Assembly (NCBI RefSeq): GCF_023015905.1
Contig: NZ_JALKBD010000034.1
Coordinates: 1 to 46,627 of the forward strand
Reading direction: 5' to 3'
Source: Arenibacter sp. F20364
GTDB taxonomy: Bacteria; Bacteroidota; Bacteroidia; Flavobacteriales; Flavobacteriaceae
Length of the DNA stretch: 46,627 bases
Below, piece by piece: positions 26,101 through 35,373 of the stretch. How positions within the stretch are numbered: position 1 is the first letter of the stretch; every line of letters starts with the position of its first letter. The translations under genes and the position numbers were made by a program. The notes under the pieces were generated by a model, which had not been told where the DNA came from, searched no databases, and saw only the letters and a program-made list of their open reading frames with translations.

Positions 26101-26564
26101 GTCATGGGCATAAAATTAAGACAGGAGCTAGGGTATCCTTCTGAAAATTTATAGTAGTGCCACTTTGTTGACCAGTAAGCGGTAGATGATATAATTACCT
26201 GCCTACAGCGCGGATTGCTTAAGGAATCCAGAAAGCGAGGATTTAGTAAGTGATAATCCTATTAAAGAATAGTGGTTTACTCCCCTTAGTAAATTTTGTT
26301 AGATTTAAAAGGGAGGTCGTTTCTCCCTTTTTTTGTGCATTTTGATGTGAATCCGGAAAAATCAAGAAGTCATTTAAAAAGGACCCATGGCATTTTACAA
26401 ATTTGATCCATGCATTCGTTCTTGGAATGAAGTTCAGATGGCTTAAAACTTTCCAGAACATGGACATCAAAAACAGCTTAATTATGTCATTAATTAATGC
26501 TAAAAGCTATCTTTTGGTTTTAAAAGTTAATTTTACGGAATTTAAGTTTTAAAACTAATAAAAC
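26101..26564. other. Gap ahead of the sulfatase gene
   Basis: Apart from the terminator at 26307-26334 I see no gene or repeat. The last ~100 bases are AT-rich and should hold the sulfatase promoter; no clear Bacteroidota TAnnTTTG box with a matched upstream element was found. Confidence 0.5.
26307..26334 (+). terminator. Rho-independent terminator, possibly bidirectional
   Basis: AAAAGGGAG (26307-26315) pairs with CTCCCTTTT (26323-26331) around a seven-base loop, with T continuing to 26334. The A run on the left makes it symmetrical, so it could act in either direction. It lies 200 bases behind the end of the YHYH/SCO gene cluster. Confidence 0.65.
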
Positions 26565-28154
26565 ATGATGAAAATGAAATTCTTTGTAGCTGTTCTAGGC
26601 TTAGCATTATTAACCATCACCAGTTGTAAGAATAAGACAGAAGATAAAAAAGTGGTTAGTACGGAAAGAGCTAATATTCTTTTTATAATGTCAGATGATC
26701 ATACCGCACAGGCCTGGGGTATTTACGGTGGAATTTTAAAAGATTATGTGCACAATCCCAATATAAAGCGATTGGCAGCCGAAGGCTGTGTTTTGGAGAA
26801 TTGTTTGGTGTCCAATTCCATTTGCACTCCCAGTAGGGCAACAATCCTTACAGGGCAGTATAGTCATATAAACGGGGTTACTACATTGGGTGCAGGTTTA
26901 TCCCCAAACCACAATAATATTGCTAAGGAGTTGCAAAAAGGGGGTTATGCCACCTCCGTAATCGGGAAATGGCATTTAAAACAAGAGCCGGGAGGATTTG
27001 ATTATTATGCCGTACTTCCAGGGCAAGGGGATTATTGGAACCCAAGATTGAAAACAGCGGACAATTGGGAGGACTACTACGGAGGAGGTAAAGTAGTGGA
27101 AGGTTTCAGTACCGATATCATTGCCGATAAAACTATGGAATGGATAGAAAATAGGGACAAATCCAAACCCTTTATGGCCATGTGCCATTTTAAGGCGACC
27201 CATGAACCCTATGATTACCCGGAACGATTTAGTCATCTATATCGGGATGAGGAAATCCCTGTACCCGATTCTTTTTATGATCAAGGAGCTGAAACTACTG
27301 GGCGTGTCTTTAAGGGGCAATCTATAGACAACCTACAAAAACGCTATTTGGCCGCCACTGCCGATCCTGAATTGAGAAAGGATTATATGGCTTATCCGGA
27401 ATTGCCTTTCTCCGTAGATGGGTTAAGTGCGGATGAGGCAAGAATGAAGACCTATCAGAAACTTGTAAAGGATTTTATGCGCTGTGGAGCTGCCATTGAT
27501 GACAATATTGGCAGATTGTTGGATTATTTGGAAAAATCTGGGTTGGCAGAAAATACCATCGTTATTTATACCGCCGATCAGGGTTATTTCTTGGGGGAAC
27601 ACGGTTGGTTCGACAAGCGTTTAATTTATGAGGAATCTATTCACATGCCCTTTGTAATAAGGTACCCAAAAGAGATTCCAGCTGGTACCCGAAATGCCGA
27701 TATCATAGAAAATGCCGATTTCTCGGCCCTCTTTGCCGATTATGCTGGCATAGATTATCCTGATACCATGCAAGGCCATAGTTTTCGGGAAAACCTAAAA
27801 GGTAATACCCCGGCAGATTGGCGAAAGCATGGCTATTATAGGTACTGGGACCATAGCAAGGACAGGCCAGGCCATTTCGGAATTAGGGGAGAGCGCTATA
27901 AGCTTGCTTTCTATTATGGAAACGGACTTAAGGTGAATGGATACAGTGAAGAGGAGCAACCGGATAAATACTGGGAATTTTTTGACTTGGTAAAGGATCC
28001 CAATGAACTTTATAATGCATATGCCGATTCAGATTATCAGGATATTATTTCCGAAATGAAAACCGAAATTCTTAAACAGCGTAAAATGCTTGGCGATCTT
28101 GATGAAGGCAATGAGGAAATTCATCAAATCATTGCTGACCATTGGAATGATTAG
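26565..28154 (+). CDS. Formylglycine-dependent sulfatase (S1 family), lipoprotein
   Basis: 529 residues. The lipoprotein signal ends in TITSC (C21). The sulfatase domain begins at NILFIMSDDHTAQAWG (metal ligands D44, D45). The maturation motif CTPSR gives C87 as the residue converted to formylglycine, with R91 completing it. Other family blocks are GKWHLK, AIDDNIGRLLDYLEKSGLAENTIVIYTADQGYFLGEHG and WFDKR. S1 sulfatases remove sulfate esters from algal polysaccharides or host glycans. The precise substrate cannot be read; no glycoside hydrolase or SusC/D pair adjoins it. The start codon is ATG-ATG; either may be used. Confidence 0.95.
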   Translation: MMKMKFFVAVLGLALLTITSCKNKTEDKKVVSTERANILFIMSDDHTAQAWGIYGGILKDYVHNPNIKRLAAEGCVLENCLVSNSICTPSRATILTGQYSHINGVTTLGAGLSPNHNNIAKELQKGGYATSVIGKWHLKQEPGGFDYYAVLPGQGDYWNPRLKTADNWEDYYGGGKVVEGFSTDIIADKTMEWIENRDKSKPFMAMCHFKATHEPYDYPERFSHLYRDEEIPVPDSFYDQGAETTGRVFKGQSIDNLQKRYLAATADPELRKDYMAYPELPFSVDGLSADEARMKTYQKLVKDFMRCGAAIDDNIGRLLDYLEKSGLAENTIVIYTADQGYFLGEHGWFDKRLIYEESIHMPFVIRYPKEIPAGTRNADIIENADFSALFADYAGIDYPDTMQGHSFRENLKGNTPADWRKHGYYRYWDHSKDRPGHFGIRGERYKLAFYYGNGLKVNGYSEEEQPDKYWEFFDLVKDPNELYNAYADSDYQDIISEMKTEILKQRKMLGDLDEGNEEIHQIIADHWND

Positions 28155-28216
28155 TAGAATTCTAGTTATTCAGACCACCTAATAGCTATCAAAAGGCTGA
28201 ATCCTATTTTGATAAG

Positions 28217-28945
28217 TTATAAGCCCAAAAATGAAAAGAATTGGGTCTTATGGCTTTCTCCTATAGGAATACGGGTGTCGTTGATTACGATTCGGTTCCT
28301 TTGTATGGTCTTGATCACATTAACGTTGACGACGAAAGATTTGTGTACTCTTATGAATTGATATTGCGGCAGTTTTTCCATAAGATCCTTAAAGCTTAAA
28401 AGTGTTAAGATGGTCTTATTGGTACCTGCAATATGTATTTTTAAATAATCTTTTAGTCCCTGGATATATTCAATATCATCCAAGTTTATTTTAATATTCT
28501 CGTGTTCGGATTTTACAAAGATAAATTTTTGGGAATCATTGTTGTTCCCCCCAAAGGAAGGAAAAATATTGGCCACGGCCGGTTTTTCCTTTTTTGACAA
28601 AATTTCTTTGGTTCTTGAGATGGACTTTATAAATCTATGATAGGGAATCGGCTTCACCAAGTAATCAACTGCGTTAAGTTCAAAACCTTCCACGGCATAT
28701 TGGGTATAGGCTGTAGTAAAAACAAATAATGGCCTGTTTTCCAAAGCGTTTATAAATTCCAGACCGCTGATTTGGGGCATTTCAATATCACAAAAAATTA
28801 AATCAACTTTTTTTTCCTTAATAACTGTTATGGCATCCAAAGGATTGGTATAAGTGCCTACTACTTCGGTAAAGTCTATTTTTTTGCAATAGTCTGTCAA
28901 TACATCTATAGCCAAAGGCTCGTCATCAATTATTATGCAATTCAT
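28217..28945 (-). CDS. LytTR-family response regulator (pair B)
   Basis: 242 residues: a receiver domain with D53 (LIFCDIEMPQISG), D7/D8 and K in VKPIPYHRF, then a LytTR domain (~145-242) with IEYIQGLKDYLKIHI and FIRVHKSFVVNVNVIKTI. A ~20-residue Asn/Ser-rich linker (FPSFGGNNNDSQ) separates the domains. The start overlaps the kinase gene by 20 bases. It is the last gene of a Kelch-DUF4907-kinase-regulator operon. Confidence 0.93.
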   Translation of the reverse strand: MNCIIIDDEPLAIDVLTDYCKKIDFTEVVGTYTNPLDAITVIKEKKVDLIFCDIEMPQISGLEFINALENRPLFVFTTAYTQYAVEGFELNAVDYLVKPIPYHRFIKSISRTKEILSKKEKPAVANIFPSFGGNNNDSQKFIFVKSEHENIKINLDDIEYIQGLKDYLKIHIAGTNKTILTLLSFKDLMEKLPQYQFIRVHKSFVVNVNVIKTIQRNRIVINDTRIPIGESHKTQFFSFLGL

Positions 28946-29987
28946 AGTTCTTGAAATTTAAGGTTAAATTTACCTCATAGGTCTTTCCATCATCCGCTAT
29001 AAGCAATACGTGGGCATGGGGATACAAATAGTTTAATCTGTTTTTTACATTTTCGAGGCCTACTCCGCTACTTTTTGATTTAGCTTTAAAAGTTCCAATT
29101 ATGTTCGTTACCTGTAGATGTATAGACTCATTATTTATGGAAAGGTTTATTTTAACAAATGTTTTTCCGTTATAATCGGTCCCGTATTTGAAGGCGTTTT
29201 CAATAAAGGAGATAAATAAAAGTGGAGGGACAAATTTCCCCTTTTCCTCCCCGGATATTTTGAGCGTCACATTTTCACTACTGGCCAGTCGAAGTCGCTG
29301 CAATGCTACGTAGCTCTTAATGTATTCCAATTCCTTGGCAAGGGGCACTAGTCTTTTGTCCGCCTCGTAGAGCATATACCGCATAAGTTCCGATAGATTG
29401 ATAACCGCTTCGGAGGTATCGGGAGATTGTTTTACAGAAAGCGAATAGATAGTATTTAATGAATTAAAAAGAAAATGCGGGTTTAATTGGGTCTTTAAAA
29501 ATTGAAGTTCTGATTGTATTTTTTCTTTCTCCACCAATTTCCGGAGGTCTTCGTTTTTTTGCCATTCCGTATACACCTTCAACATTGTTCCGAAAATATA
29601 GGGAACGGCGAAAATAATGGTCGTCATCAATAAAAAACGAAAAGCTCTAGGGCCATTATCCGTAAATGGGCGCATACGGGCCGCCCGTCTGGGAAGGTCG
29701 TCGGGTCCCATAGGGGGATGTACTAAATTGGACAAGATACCTGCGGCCAATAACAGTAGAACAGATAGGCTAATATAGGTCCACATACGATCCTTCAGTA
29801 ATAATTTTGGTGCCAGATAATAATAATTGAGGTAGAAGAGTGCTATGGCCAAAAGTAATTTTGCACCTAAGCCGTATGGAATTGTCTTAGACTCTGATAG
29901 GAAAGGAAAAAACAGCAAAATGGATAGTGTGGACCATAATAGGGTATGAACAAGCCATTGTGGGATATTTTTCTTGTCAAAAGCCAT
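28926..29987 (-). CDS. LytS-type sensor histidine kinase (pair B)
   Basis: 353 residues with four membrane segments (~12-30, 41-58, 70-88, 116-137), phosphoacceptor H171 (LNPHFLFNSLN), N-box FIENAFKYG and GVGLENVKNRL. The loop between segments 3 and 4 (~89-115) contains VHPPMGPDDLPRRAARMRP, resembling the Pro/Met-rich loop of pair A. The gene lies eight bases behind the DUF4907 gene, which is the natural candidate for a periplasmic accessory. Confidence 0.93.
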   Translation of the reverse strand: MAFDKKNIPQWLVHTLLWSTLSILLFFPFLSESKTIPYGLGAKLLLAIALFYLNYYYLAPKLLLKDRMWTYISLSVLLLLAAGILSNLVHPPMGPDDLPRRAARMRPFTDNGPRAFRFLLMTTIIFAVPYIFGTMLKVYTEWQKNEDLRKLVEKEKIQSELQFLKTQLNPHFLFNSLNTIYSLSVKQSPDTSEAVINLSELMRYMLYEADKRLVPLAKELEYIKSYVALQRLRLASSENVTLKISGEEKGKFVPPLLFISFIENAFKYGTDYNGKTFVKINLSINNESIHLQVTNIIGTFKAKSKSSGVGLENVKNRLNYLYPHAHVLLIADDGKTYEVNLTLNFKNYELHNN

Positions 29988-29995
29988 ACGCTGCT

Positions 29996-30340
29996 TTATT
30001 TTGAGTTAAATTCAGGAATTTGCAGTTCCTTCAATTCTGAAAGTGTCAAGATTGGACTCTCTTTTCTTAATAATTTGGTGATAACCCTATTGGCGGTAAG
30101 CTCTGCATCCTCAGCTGTTGTAAACGGCTTTTTTCCTTCTAAAATTGGAATATACTCCTGTATAATAAGTACTTTGTCCTCTAGTGCTATTTGATATCCG
30201 TAGCCATTCCCTACCTTAAATGTTTCGGAATGGAGCTGCATTTTACTTTTTGTTGAACCTAAAGAATAATTTGATAGGCTCAAAAACAAAAATCCGGATA
30301 CCACCGCTATCAAAATGTATATTACTAGAATTCTTTTCAT
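29996..30340 (-). CDS. DUF4907 family single-span periplasmic protein
   Basis: 114 residues starting MKRILVIYIL. One N-terminal membrane helix (~3-22) precedes a small extracytoplasmic domain with the family pattern GYGYQIALEDKVLIIQEYIP, GKKPFTTAEDAELTANRVI and LTLSELKEL. The start at 30340 was chosen over an upstream frame-compatible ATG because the membrane helix begins there. The family has no established function. Tight spacing to the kinase gene suggests it works with that sensor (inferred). Confidence 0.8.
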   Translation of the reverse strand: MKRILVIYILIAVVSGFLFLSLSNYSLGSTKSKMQLHSETFKVGNGYGYQIALEDKVLIIQEYIPILEGKKPFTTAEDAELTANRVITKLLRKESPILTLSELKELQIPEFNSK

Positions 30341-30417
30341 TTTTTTAAACTTTAAAAGAGCTATGCTAAACAGCACAGCCCTTTTTGCTAATCAATAAGT
30401 AAACAAAATCAAAATCA

Positions 30418-31413
30418 CTAATCTTCGTCGTCGTATTCGTCATAAGGTAAAAATTCCTCCAAATCATCCAAATAAAGGCTACCTGTACGGCCTAGGCCTA
30501 TAAATGCCCGTACGTTATTGGAGAATACCACTGCATCCTGTCTGGATGTTCTTTCAAAATCTGTTTTGGATTCCCAAGTATCTGTACTAGGGTCATATTC
30601 CCAAATAGATTGTAAGGTTCCCCCATAGGTTCCTGTGGCTATATATCCATAGTCATTTAGGGTAAAACCCAAGGCATTGCTTCGAACAATACTATAATCA
30701 TCCTCTTCGTCCAAATCCAATTTCTGTGTCCAACTTTCTGTGGCGGGATCAAAAGCCCAAAAGTCATTCAAATAAATTCCATTGGAAACCCCAGTTCCCA
30801 TATATGCAGTTTCACCTATGGTAAAGGTGGTTGCAGCCCTTCTTTTGTCACCACCAAAGCCTACTAACTCGGACCAGCTATCGGTAGATGGGTCGTATTT
30901 CCAAAAATCCTTCCTATCGTTGTCACCGTCAAAACCGGTACCAAAATAGCCATAGCCGTTTATTCCAAATGCAATAGCACTTCGTCTTGGGGTAGATGGG
31001 AAGGATGCGATTGCCGTCCATGTATTGGTGCTTGTGTCGTAAGAATAAAAATCCGACAGTTCGTCAAGACCATCATAACCAGATCCTATATATCCCTTGT
31101 CATTTATGGCAAAGCCTACTGCGGCATTCCTTGCTGTTCCTGGGAAATCGGCTTTTTGTGACCAATAATCACCATCCATATCATAGGCCCAAAAGGAGGT
31201 TAGGTAATCATCGCCATCATAACCTACACCACTATATCCAATGTTTCCAATGGTGAAATAGGCACTACCACTACGGGGACTCCCATCAAATACAGATTTG
31301 TCTATCCAGTTTCCTAGATCTTCATCCTCATCGTCGCTAGAGCAACTGGCCATTAAGCAAAGTGTTAAGCTAGCCATAGTTAACATTCTAATGTGGTTTA
31401 CCCTTTCCTTCAT
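30418..31413 (-). CDS. Kelch-repeat lipoprotein with acidic termini
   Basis: 331 residues. Lipoprotein signal ending in LMASC, then an acidic SSDDEDEDLG stretch. About six Kelch repeats follow (SFWAYDMDGDYWSQKADFPG, DFYSYDTSTNTWTAIASFPS, DFWKYDPSTDSWSEL, DFWAFDPATESWTQK, SIWEYDPSTDTWESK), so a six-bladed propeller is expected. Several blades carry GYDGDDY, GYDGLDE or GFDGDND, Asp-rich loops that may bind Ca2+. The C-terminus is acidic (YDEYDDED). The family is common on Bacteroidota surfaces and is usually unassigned. The gene is first in an operon with DUF4907 and sensor pair B, divergent from the DUF4270 gene. The start at 31413 is favoured over one six codons upstream. Confidence 0.85.
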   Translation of the reverse strand: MKERVNHIRMLTMASLTLCLMASCSSDDEDEDLGNWIDKSVFDGSPRSGSAYFTIGNIGYSGVGYDGDDYLTSFWAYDMDGDYWSQKADFPGTARNAAVGFAINDKGYIGSGYDGLDELSDFYSYDTSTNTWTAIASFPSTPRRSAIAFGINGYGYFGTGFDGDNDRKDFWKYDPSTDSWSELVGFGGDKRRAATTFTIGETAYMGTGVSNGIYLNDFWAFDPATESWTQKLDLDEEDDYSIVRSNALGFTLNDYGYIATGTYGGTLQSIWEYDPSTDTWESKTDFERTSRQDAVVFSNNVRAFIGLGRTGSLYLDDLEEFLPYDEYDDED

Positions 31414-31652
31414 ATTATAAATGTATTTCATTAGTTATTTTTTTTTCAAAACTAGATGGGGAACATGGTGTTTGAAACTTAAATAGATAAAGTCTGCTAT
31501 TTAACATATGAAAACGGAGATTTTATCTACGAATGGAGGAGGGTATTTAATAGCTAAAATTCCCCATTTGGTCTTATAAGTTAATGGGTTGGTCTATTGG
31601 GGTTTCCGGGCTAGGGAAACGCATTTACTTTTGGTATCAAATTAACGAACGA

Positions 31653-32972
31653 ATGAGAAAACTCTATGGACTAATAGCCTTGCTGACATTAATGGTTTCA
31701 TGTAGTGATGATACTATTAATGATTCGGATTTTGTGGCCGGCGGGACATTTACAGACAGTAATGTACGTGTAGTACTAATAGATACCATGAACGTGGAAA
31801 CCTACACCACGAAGTTTGATAGTCTTGTAACTTCACAGGCCTCCCGCATGCTGATCGGTAAATATATCGATCCCGTTTTTGGAGCCGTTAAGAGTTCGAG
31901 TTTTGCCGAAATACTGCCCAATAGCTATTATATTGATCCCGATGCGGTATATGACAGTATTGGCTTCTTTCTGAAATATGACAATTACTACTATAATGAC
32001 ACTCTTAAAAGCAATACCATCCATATTAAGGAATTAAGTGAACTATTATATCCTGCCGATGGGAGTGATTTCTATAATACTAGCAAGGTAGGTTTTTTGG
32101 AGGAGGATTTAGGGTCATTAACCTATACCCCAAGACCCTTTGAGACAGATTCACTGTATATTAAATTGAGCGACATCCTAGGGGCCGACATTTTTGAGCA
32201 GTTGCAACAAAAGAATATTACTAATACCGAGGAATTTAGGGATTACCTTCACGGGATAACCTTACAACCGGGCGAAGACGATGATGGTTCCATAGTAGGT
32301 TTTTCCTTTGCTACCAGTGTAATGAGGATGTACTACTCTATTTCCGAGGTAGAAAGTCGTACACAGTATACCATAGATTTTGCCATAAATACGACTAGTA
32401 TTCCTATCCCATTTTTTAACCAGATGTCAGTGGTTGAAACCAACGAGTACTTAAAGACGCTAACAGATAGGGAAGTAGCCCTCAATAGTTCCGAATCGGA
32501 TAACCAAAGTTTTATACAATCCGGAATTGGATACACGACCAGGATAGAATTTCCAAATTTAAAAACGCTATTTGATATCCAGGGACAGGGTACCTTGTTG
32601 AATGCTGTTCTTAAAATTAAACCAGTTTTGGGATCCTATAATGATGAACTGGCGCTAAGGGACAATTTATCCCTCTTTGTGGTGGATCAGAACAACGATT
32701 TAACGGAGCAATTGATGGGGTGGGATAGTTCTGCAATACAAGCCACTTTGAACCGTGACGGTGAAGAATACAACGATATTTATTATGAAATACCACTGAC
32801 CACCTATATAGAAACATTATTGTTGACAGAAAGGGAAACCGGGGATGCCATTATTCTTTTACCAGAGAATTACAATAGCACTGTGGACCGTTTTGTGATA
32901 ATGGGAAATGAGGGCTCTGACAAAGGTGTAAAATTGGAACTTACCTATGCAATTTATGATGAAGATGAATAA
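31653..32972 (+). CDS. DUF4270 lipoprotein
   Basis: 439 residues from MRKLYGLIAL. Lipoprotein signal ending in LMVSC. The body matches DUF4270, with the typical early block LIDTMNVETYTTKFDSLVTS, then MLIGKYIDPVFGAVKSSSFAEI and the DAVYDSIGFFLKYD strand. Members are outer-membrane lipoproteins of Bacteroidota with no proven role. It overlaps the following beta-barrel gene by eight bases, so the two are co-translated and may form a complex. Confidence 0.87.
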   Translation: MRKLYGLIALLTLMVSCSDDTINDSDFVAGGTFTDSNVRVVLIDTMNVETYTTKFDSLVTSQASRMLIGKYIDPVFGAVKSSSFAEILPNSYYIDPDAVYDSIGFFLKYDNYYYNDTLKSNTIHIKELSELLYPADGSDFYNTSKVGFLEEDLGSLTYTPRPFETDSLYIKLSDILGADIFEQLQQKNITNTEEFRDYLHGITLQPGEDDDGSIVGFSFATSVMRMYYSISEVESRTQYTIDFAINTTSIPIPFFNQMSVVETNEYLKTLTDREVALNSSESDNQSFIQSGIGYTTRIEFPNLKTLFDIQGQGTLLNAVLKIKPVLGSYNDELALRDNLSLFVVDQNNDLTEQLMGWDSSAIQATLNRDGEEYNDIYYEIPLTTYIETLLLTERETGDAIILLPENYNSTVDRFVIMGNEGSDKGVKLELTYAIYDEDE

Positions 32973-34212
32973 ACTTTTTGTAATTTCCCTATTGGTAACT
33001 GTTTTATCCGCTAGTCATGTTTTGGCCCAATCCGAAGGCCTCACCAGTTCACCCTATTCCCTGTACGGTCTTGGCGTTATCAATCAGACCAGCATTGGAC
33101 GGACCAATGGGATGGGGTATTCCGGGATAGCGATGAAATCGGACACCGAAATAAACAATTTAAATCCTGCCAATTTTGCCCTGACACCCCAAAATTCATT
33201 TTTTTATGATATTGGGATAAGGGGGAAATATAACAATTATAGCAATAGGACCAATGATGAGGCAAAAACCACGGTCAACTTTTCCAATTTGGCCCTTGCT
33301 TTTCGGATAGCGGACAGGCTAGGTGCTGGTATTGCCATGGTTCCATATACCGATGTAGGGTATGCCTTGTTGGGAGTAAAAACCAATATTGAGGGTACAG
33401 AAGAATCATTTGAAAGTAATGTTACTGGCCTGGGAGGAATGAGCGATTTAAAGTTGAACCTGGGATATGGCATAACCGATAAATTAAGATTTGGAGCCAG
33501 TTTCTCCGTGTTATTCGGAAAAATAGAAGAGAAGGAATCCTTTCTGATCTACAATAGTGCCTTTGTCTCTACGGAGGATACCAATTACAGTGGCGCCCGG
33601 TTTGGACTCGGGATGCAATTTGACCTCACCAACAATATCAACATTGGAAGTACTATGCAATTCCCAACCAATCTCAAGGGTAGTGTAAGACGTTCTGTGA
33701 TCAAAAGTCTTGACGGTGTTGAAATAGACGTGGAAGAGGATGAAAGTGATACAGTTGCGGATTTTAAGATGCCTTTGGAACTGGGGATGGGCTTAAGTAC
33801 TAATTTTTTAAAGTCCTTTACCCTAAACGCCGATTATAAAAAGAACTACTGGAGTGATACCGAACAAACCGAGAGTTTAGGAGAATATGTTGATCAGGAT
33901 ATCTATGCGCTTGGCTTGGAATTTGTAAAAAACCCTGCCAGTTATAAGTATCAGCAGCGTATTCGTTACAGAGCCGGTTTTAATTATGACACTGGTTATC
34001 TGGCCATTAACGACTCTAAAATAGACGGCTATAATTTTACGGCCGGGGTTGGCTTTCCAATTGGTCGGGGTAATAACTCCATGCTTAATTTATCGTATTC
34101 CTATGGGTCTAGCGGACAAATAGAAAATATACTTATTAAGGAGAATTACCACACGCTTACCCTGAATTTTAGTCTGGAGGACCTGTGGTTTAGACAACGC
34201 AAGACCGACTAA
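32965..34212 (+). CDS. Outer-membrane beta-barrel protein (FadL/OmpP1-like)
   Basis: 415 residues from MNKLFVISLL; the signal peptide is cleaved near VLA-QSE. The mature protein has regular alternating strands, an N-terminal SPYSLYGLGVINQTSIGRTNGMGYSG region and a final strand ending in FSLEDLWFRQRKTD, typical of outer-membrane barrels of the FadL/PorV-related group. The ATG at 32965 is favoured because it overlaps the DUF4270 stop (ATGAATAA) and starts a clean signal peptide; upstream in-frame ATGs are also present. The transport substrate, if any, is unknown. Confidence 0.8.
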   Translation: MNKLFVISLLVTVLSASHVLAQSEGLTSSPYSLYGLGVINQTSIGRTNGMGYSGIAMKSDTEINNLNPANFALTPQNSFFYDIGIRGKYNNYSNRTNDEAKTTVNFSNLALAFRIADRLGAGIAMVPYTDVGYALLGVKTNIEGTEESFESNVTGLGGMSDLKLNLGYGITDKLRFGASFSVLFGKIEEKESFLIYNSAFVSTEDTNYSGARFGLGMQFDLTNNINIGSTMQFPTNLKGSVRRSVIKSLDGVEIDVEEDESDTVADFKMPLELGMGLSTNFLKSFTLNADYKKNYWSDTEQTESLGEYVDQDIYALGLEFVKNPASYKYQQRIRYRAGFNYDTGYLAINDSKIDGYNFTAGVGFPIGRGNNSMLNLSYSYGSSGQIENILIKENYHTLTLNFSLEDLWFRQRKTD

Positions 34213-34636
34213 TAATGGTCAATTGACTTTTGATAGTTTATTACGTTTTTTGTGGGAATGTTATCAGGTCGAGCAGGTCTTTCGGCCAAACTGTCGCAAC
34301 CCGGGAGAGGCCTCATTTTAAAGATATAAGTGTCCAAAACCTCTCGTATACGCTCCAGGAGACAGAAACAGTAACTTTGATTAATTGATAATTAGTTATT
34401 TGAATTTCATTCAAAGTTGAACCGACCTTAACTACTGGCAGGTCACAATGAAGAATAAACATGGCACGGAATTGTTATGACGGAACCAACCACGCTTTTT
34501 TGGCGGGGTTTATGTTTGATACTCCCAACCTATACCTGGTTTCTTCAGGAGTCTAGAACTTACACCGGAGTTAAATGTTATTCTTTGGGAAAACTGGAAT
34601 GGCGGTTTCTTAAGTGAAGATTTCAAAGTAAAAAAA
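34213..34636. other. Gap between convergent genes
   Basis: This spacer lies between the barrel gene and the regulator of pair C. Weak inverted repeats occur (AACTTTGA at 34373 with TCAAAGTT at 34411; TTTGAAT/ATTCAAA at 34399-34415) but none has a clear T run. No gene or RNA is recognised. Confidence 0.45.
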
Positions 34637-35368
34637 TCAATCCAAGCTATTTTTGGCAATGTAGTTCAAAAAGTCGGGCTTATAATTTTCCGAAACCGTA
34701 ATCCGTTGGTTCCCAATTATGATCTGACTGCGTTCTATAACATCGATAGCCTGTAAGGAAACTATAAAAGAGCGGTGGACACGCATAAATTTATCTTTTG
34801 GAAGTTCCTCCTCCAAGCTTTTGAGGTTCATTAAGGTTAGGATGGCCTTGGGCTGGCCTTTAAGCCAAATTTTGATATAGTCTTTCAATCCCTCAAAATA
34901 CAAAACTTCATCCAGATTGATCTTTAGTTGCTTGTATTCGGATTTAACGAACAGGAACTTTTTGTCGGCGGAGGTGGCTTCCTTGCCGCTACCCTTTGCC
35001 AAGGCAAACCAATCCTTGGCCTTAGTTGCGGCGATCAAAAATTCCTCGTAGTCGAACGGCTTTAGTAAATAGTCCAAAGCTTCAACCTTATAACCTTCAA
35101 GGGCATACTCGCTAAAGGCTGTGGTAAAGATGACGCGGGTACTTTTGGGGATTAGTTTCGATAATCCAATCCCTGTGAGATCTGGCATTTGTATGTCCAA
35201 GAAAAGTAGGTCAACTTTCTCTGTTTCCAGGATACCTAAAGCTTCTATGGCACTATCGCATTTACTTTTTAGTTCCAGGAAGGGTGTTTTTAGAACGTAT
35301 CCCTCTATCAGCTGCAATGCCATGGGTTCATCGTCTACAACAATACAGCTTATCTTATTCGGGTTCAT
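34637..35368 (-). CDS. LytTR-family response regulator (pair C)
   Basis: 243 residues: a receiver domain with D58 (LLFLDIQMPDLTG), D12/D13 and Lys in LLKPFDYEEF, then a LytTR domain (~145-243) with VLYFEGLKDYIKIWL and FMRVHRSFIVSLQAIDVI. It ends the minus-strand run that begins with the TolC gene at 40946 and lies five bases behind the kinase gene. Likely autoregulation of that efflux operon is inferred from position. Confidence 0.93.
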   Translation of the reverse strand: MNPNKISCIVVDDEPMALQLIEGYVLKTPFLELKSKCDSAIEALGILETEKVDLLFLDIQMPDLTGIGLSKLIPKSTRVIFTTAFSEYALEGYKVEALDYLLKPFDYEEFLIAATKAKDWFALAKGSGKEATSADKKFLFVKSEYKQLKINLDEVLYFEGLKDYIKIWLKGQPKAILTLMNLKSLEEELPKDKFMRVHRSFIVSLQAIDVIERSQIIIGNQRITVSENYKPDFLNYIAKNSLD

Positions 35369-35373
35369 TTCAA

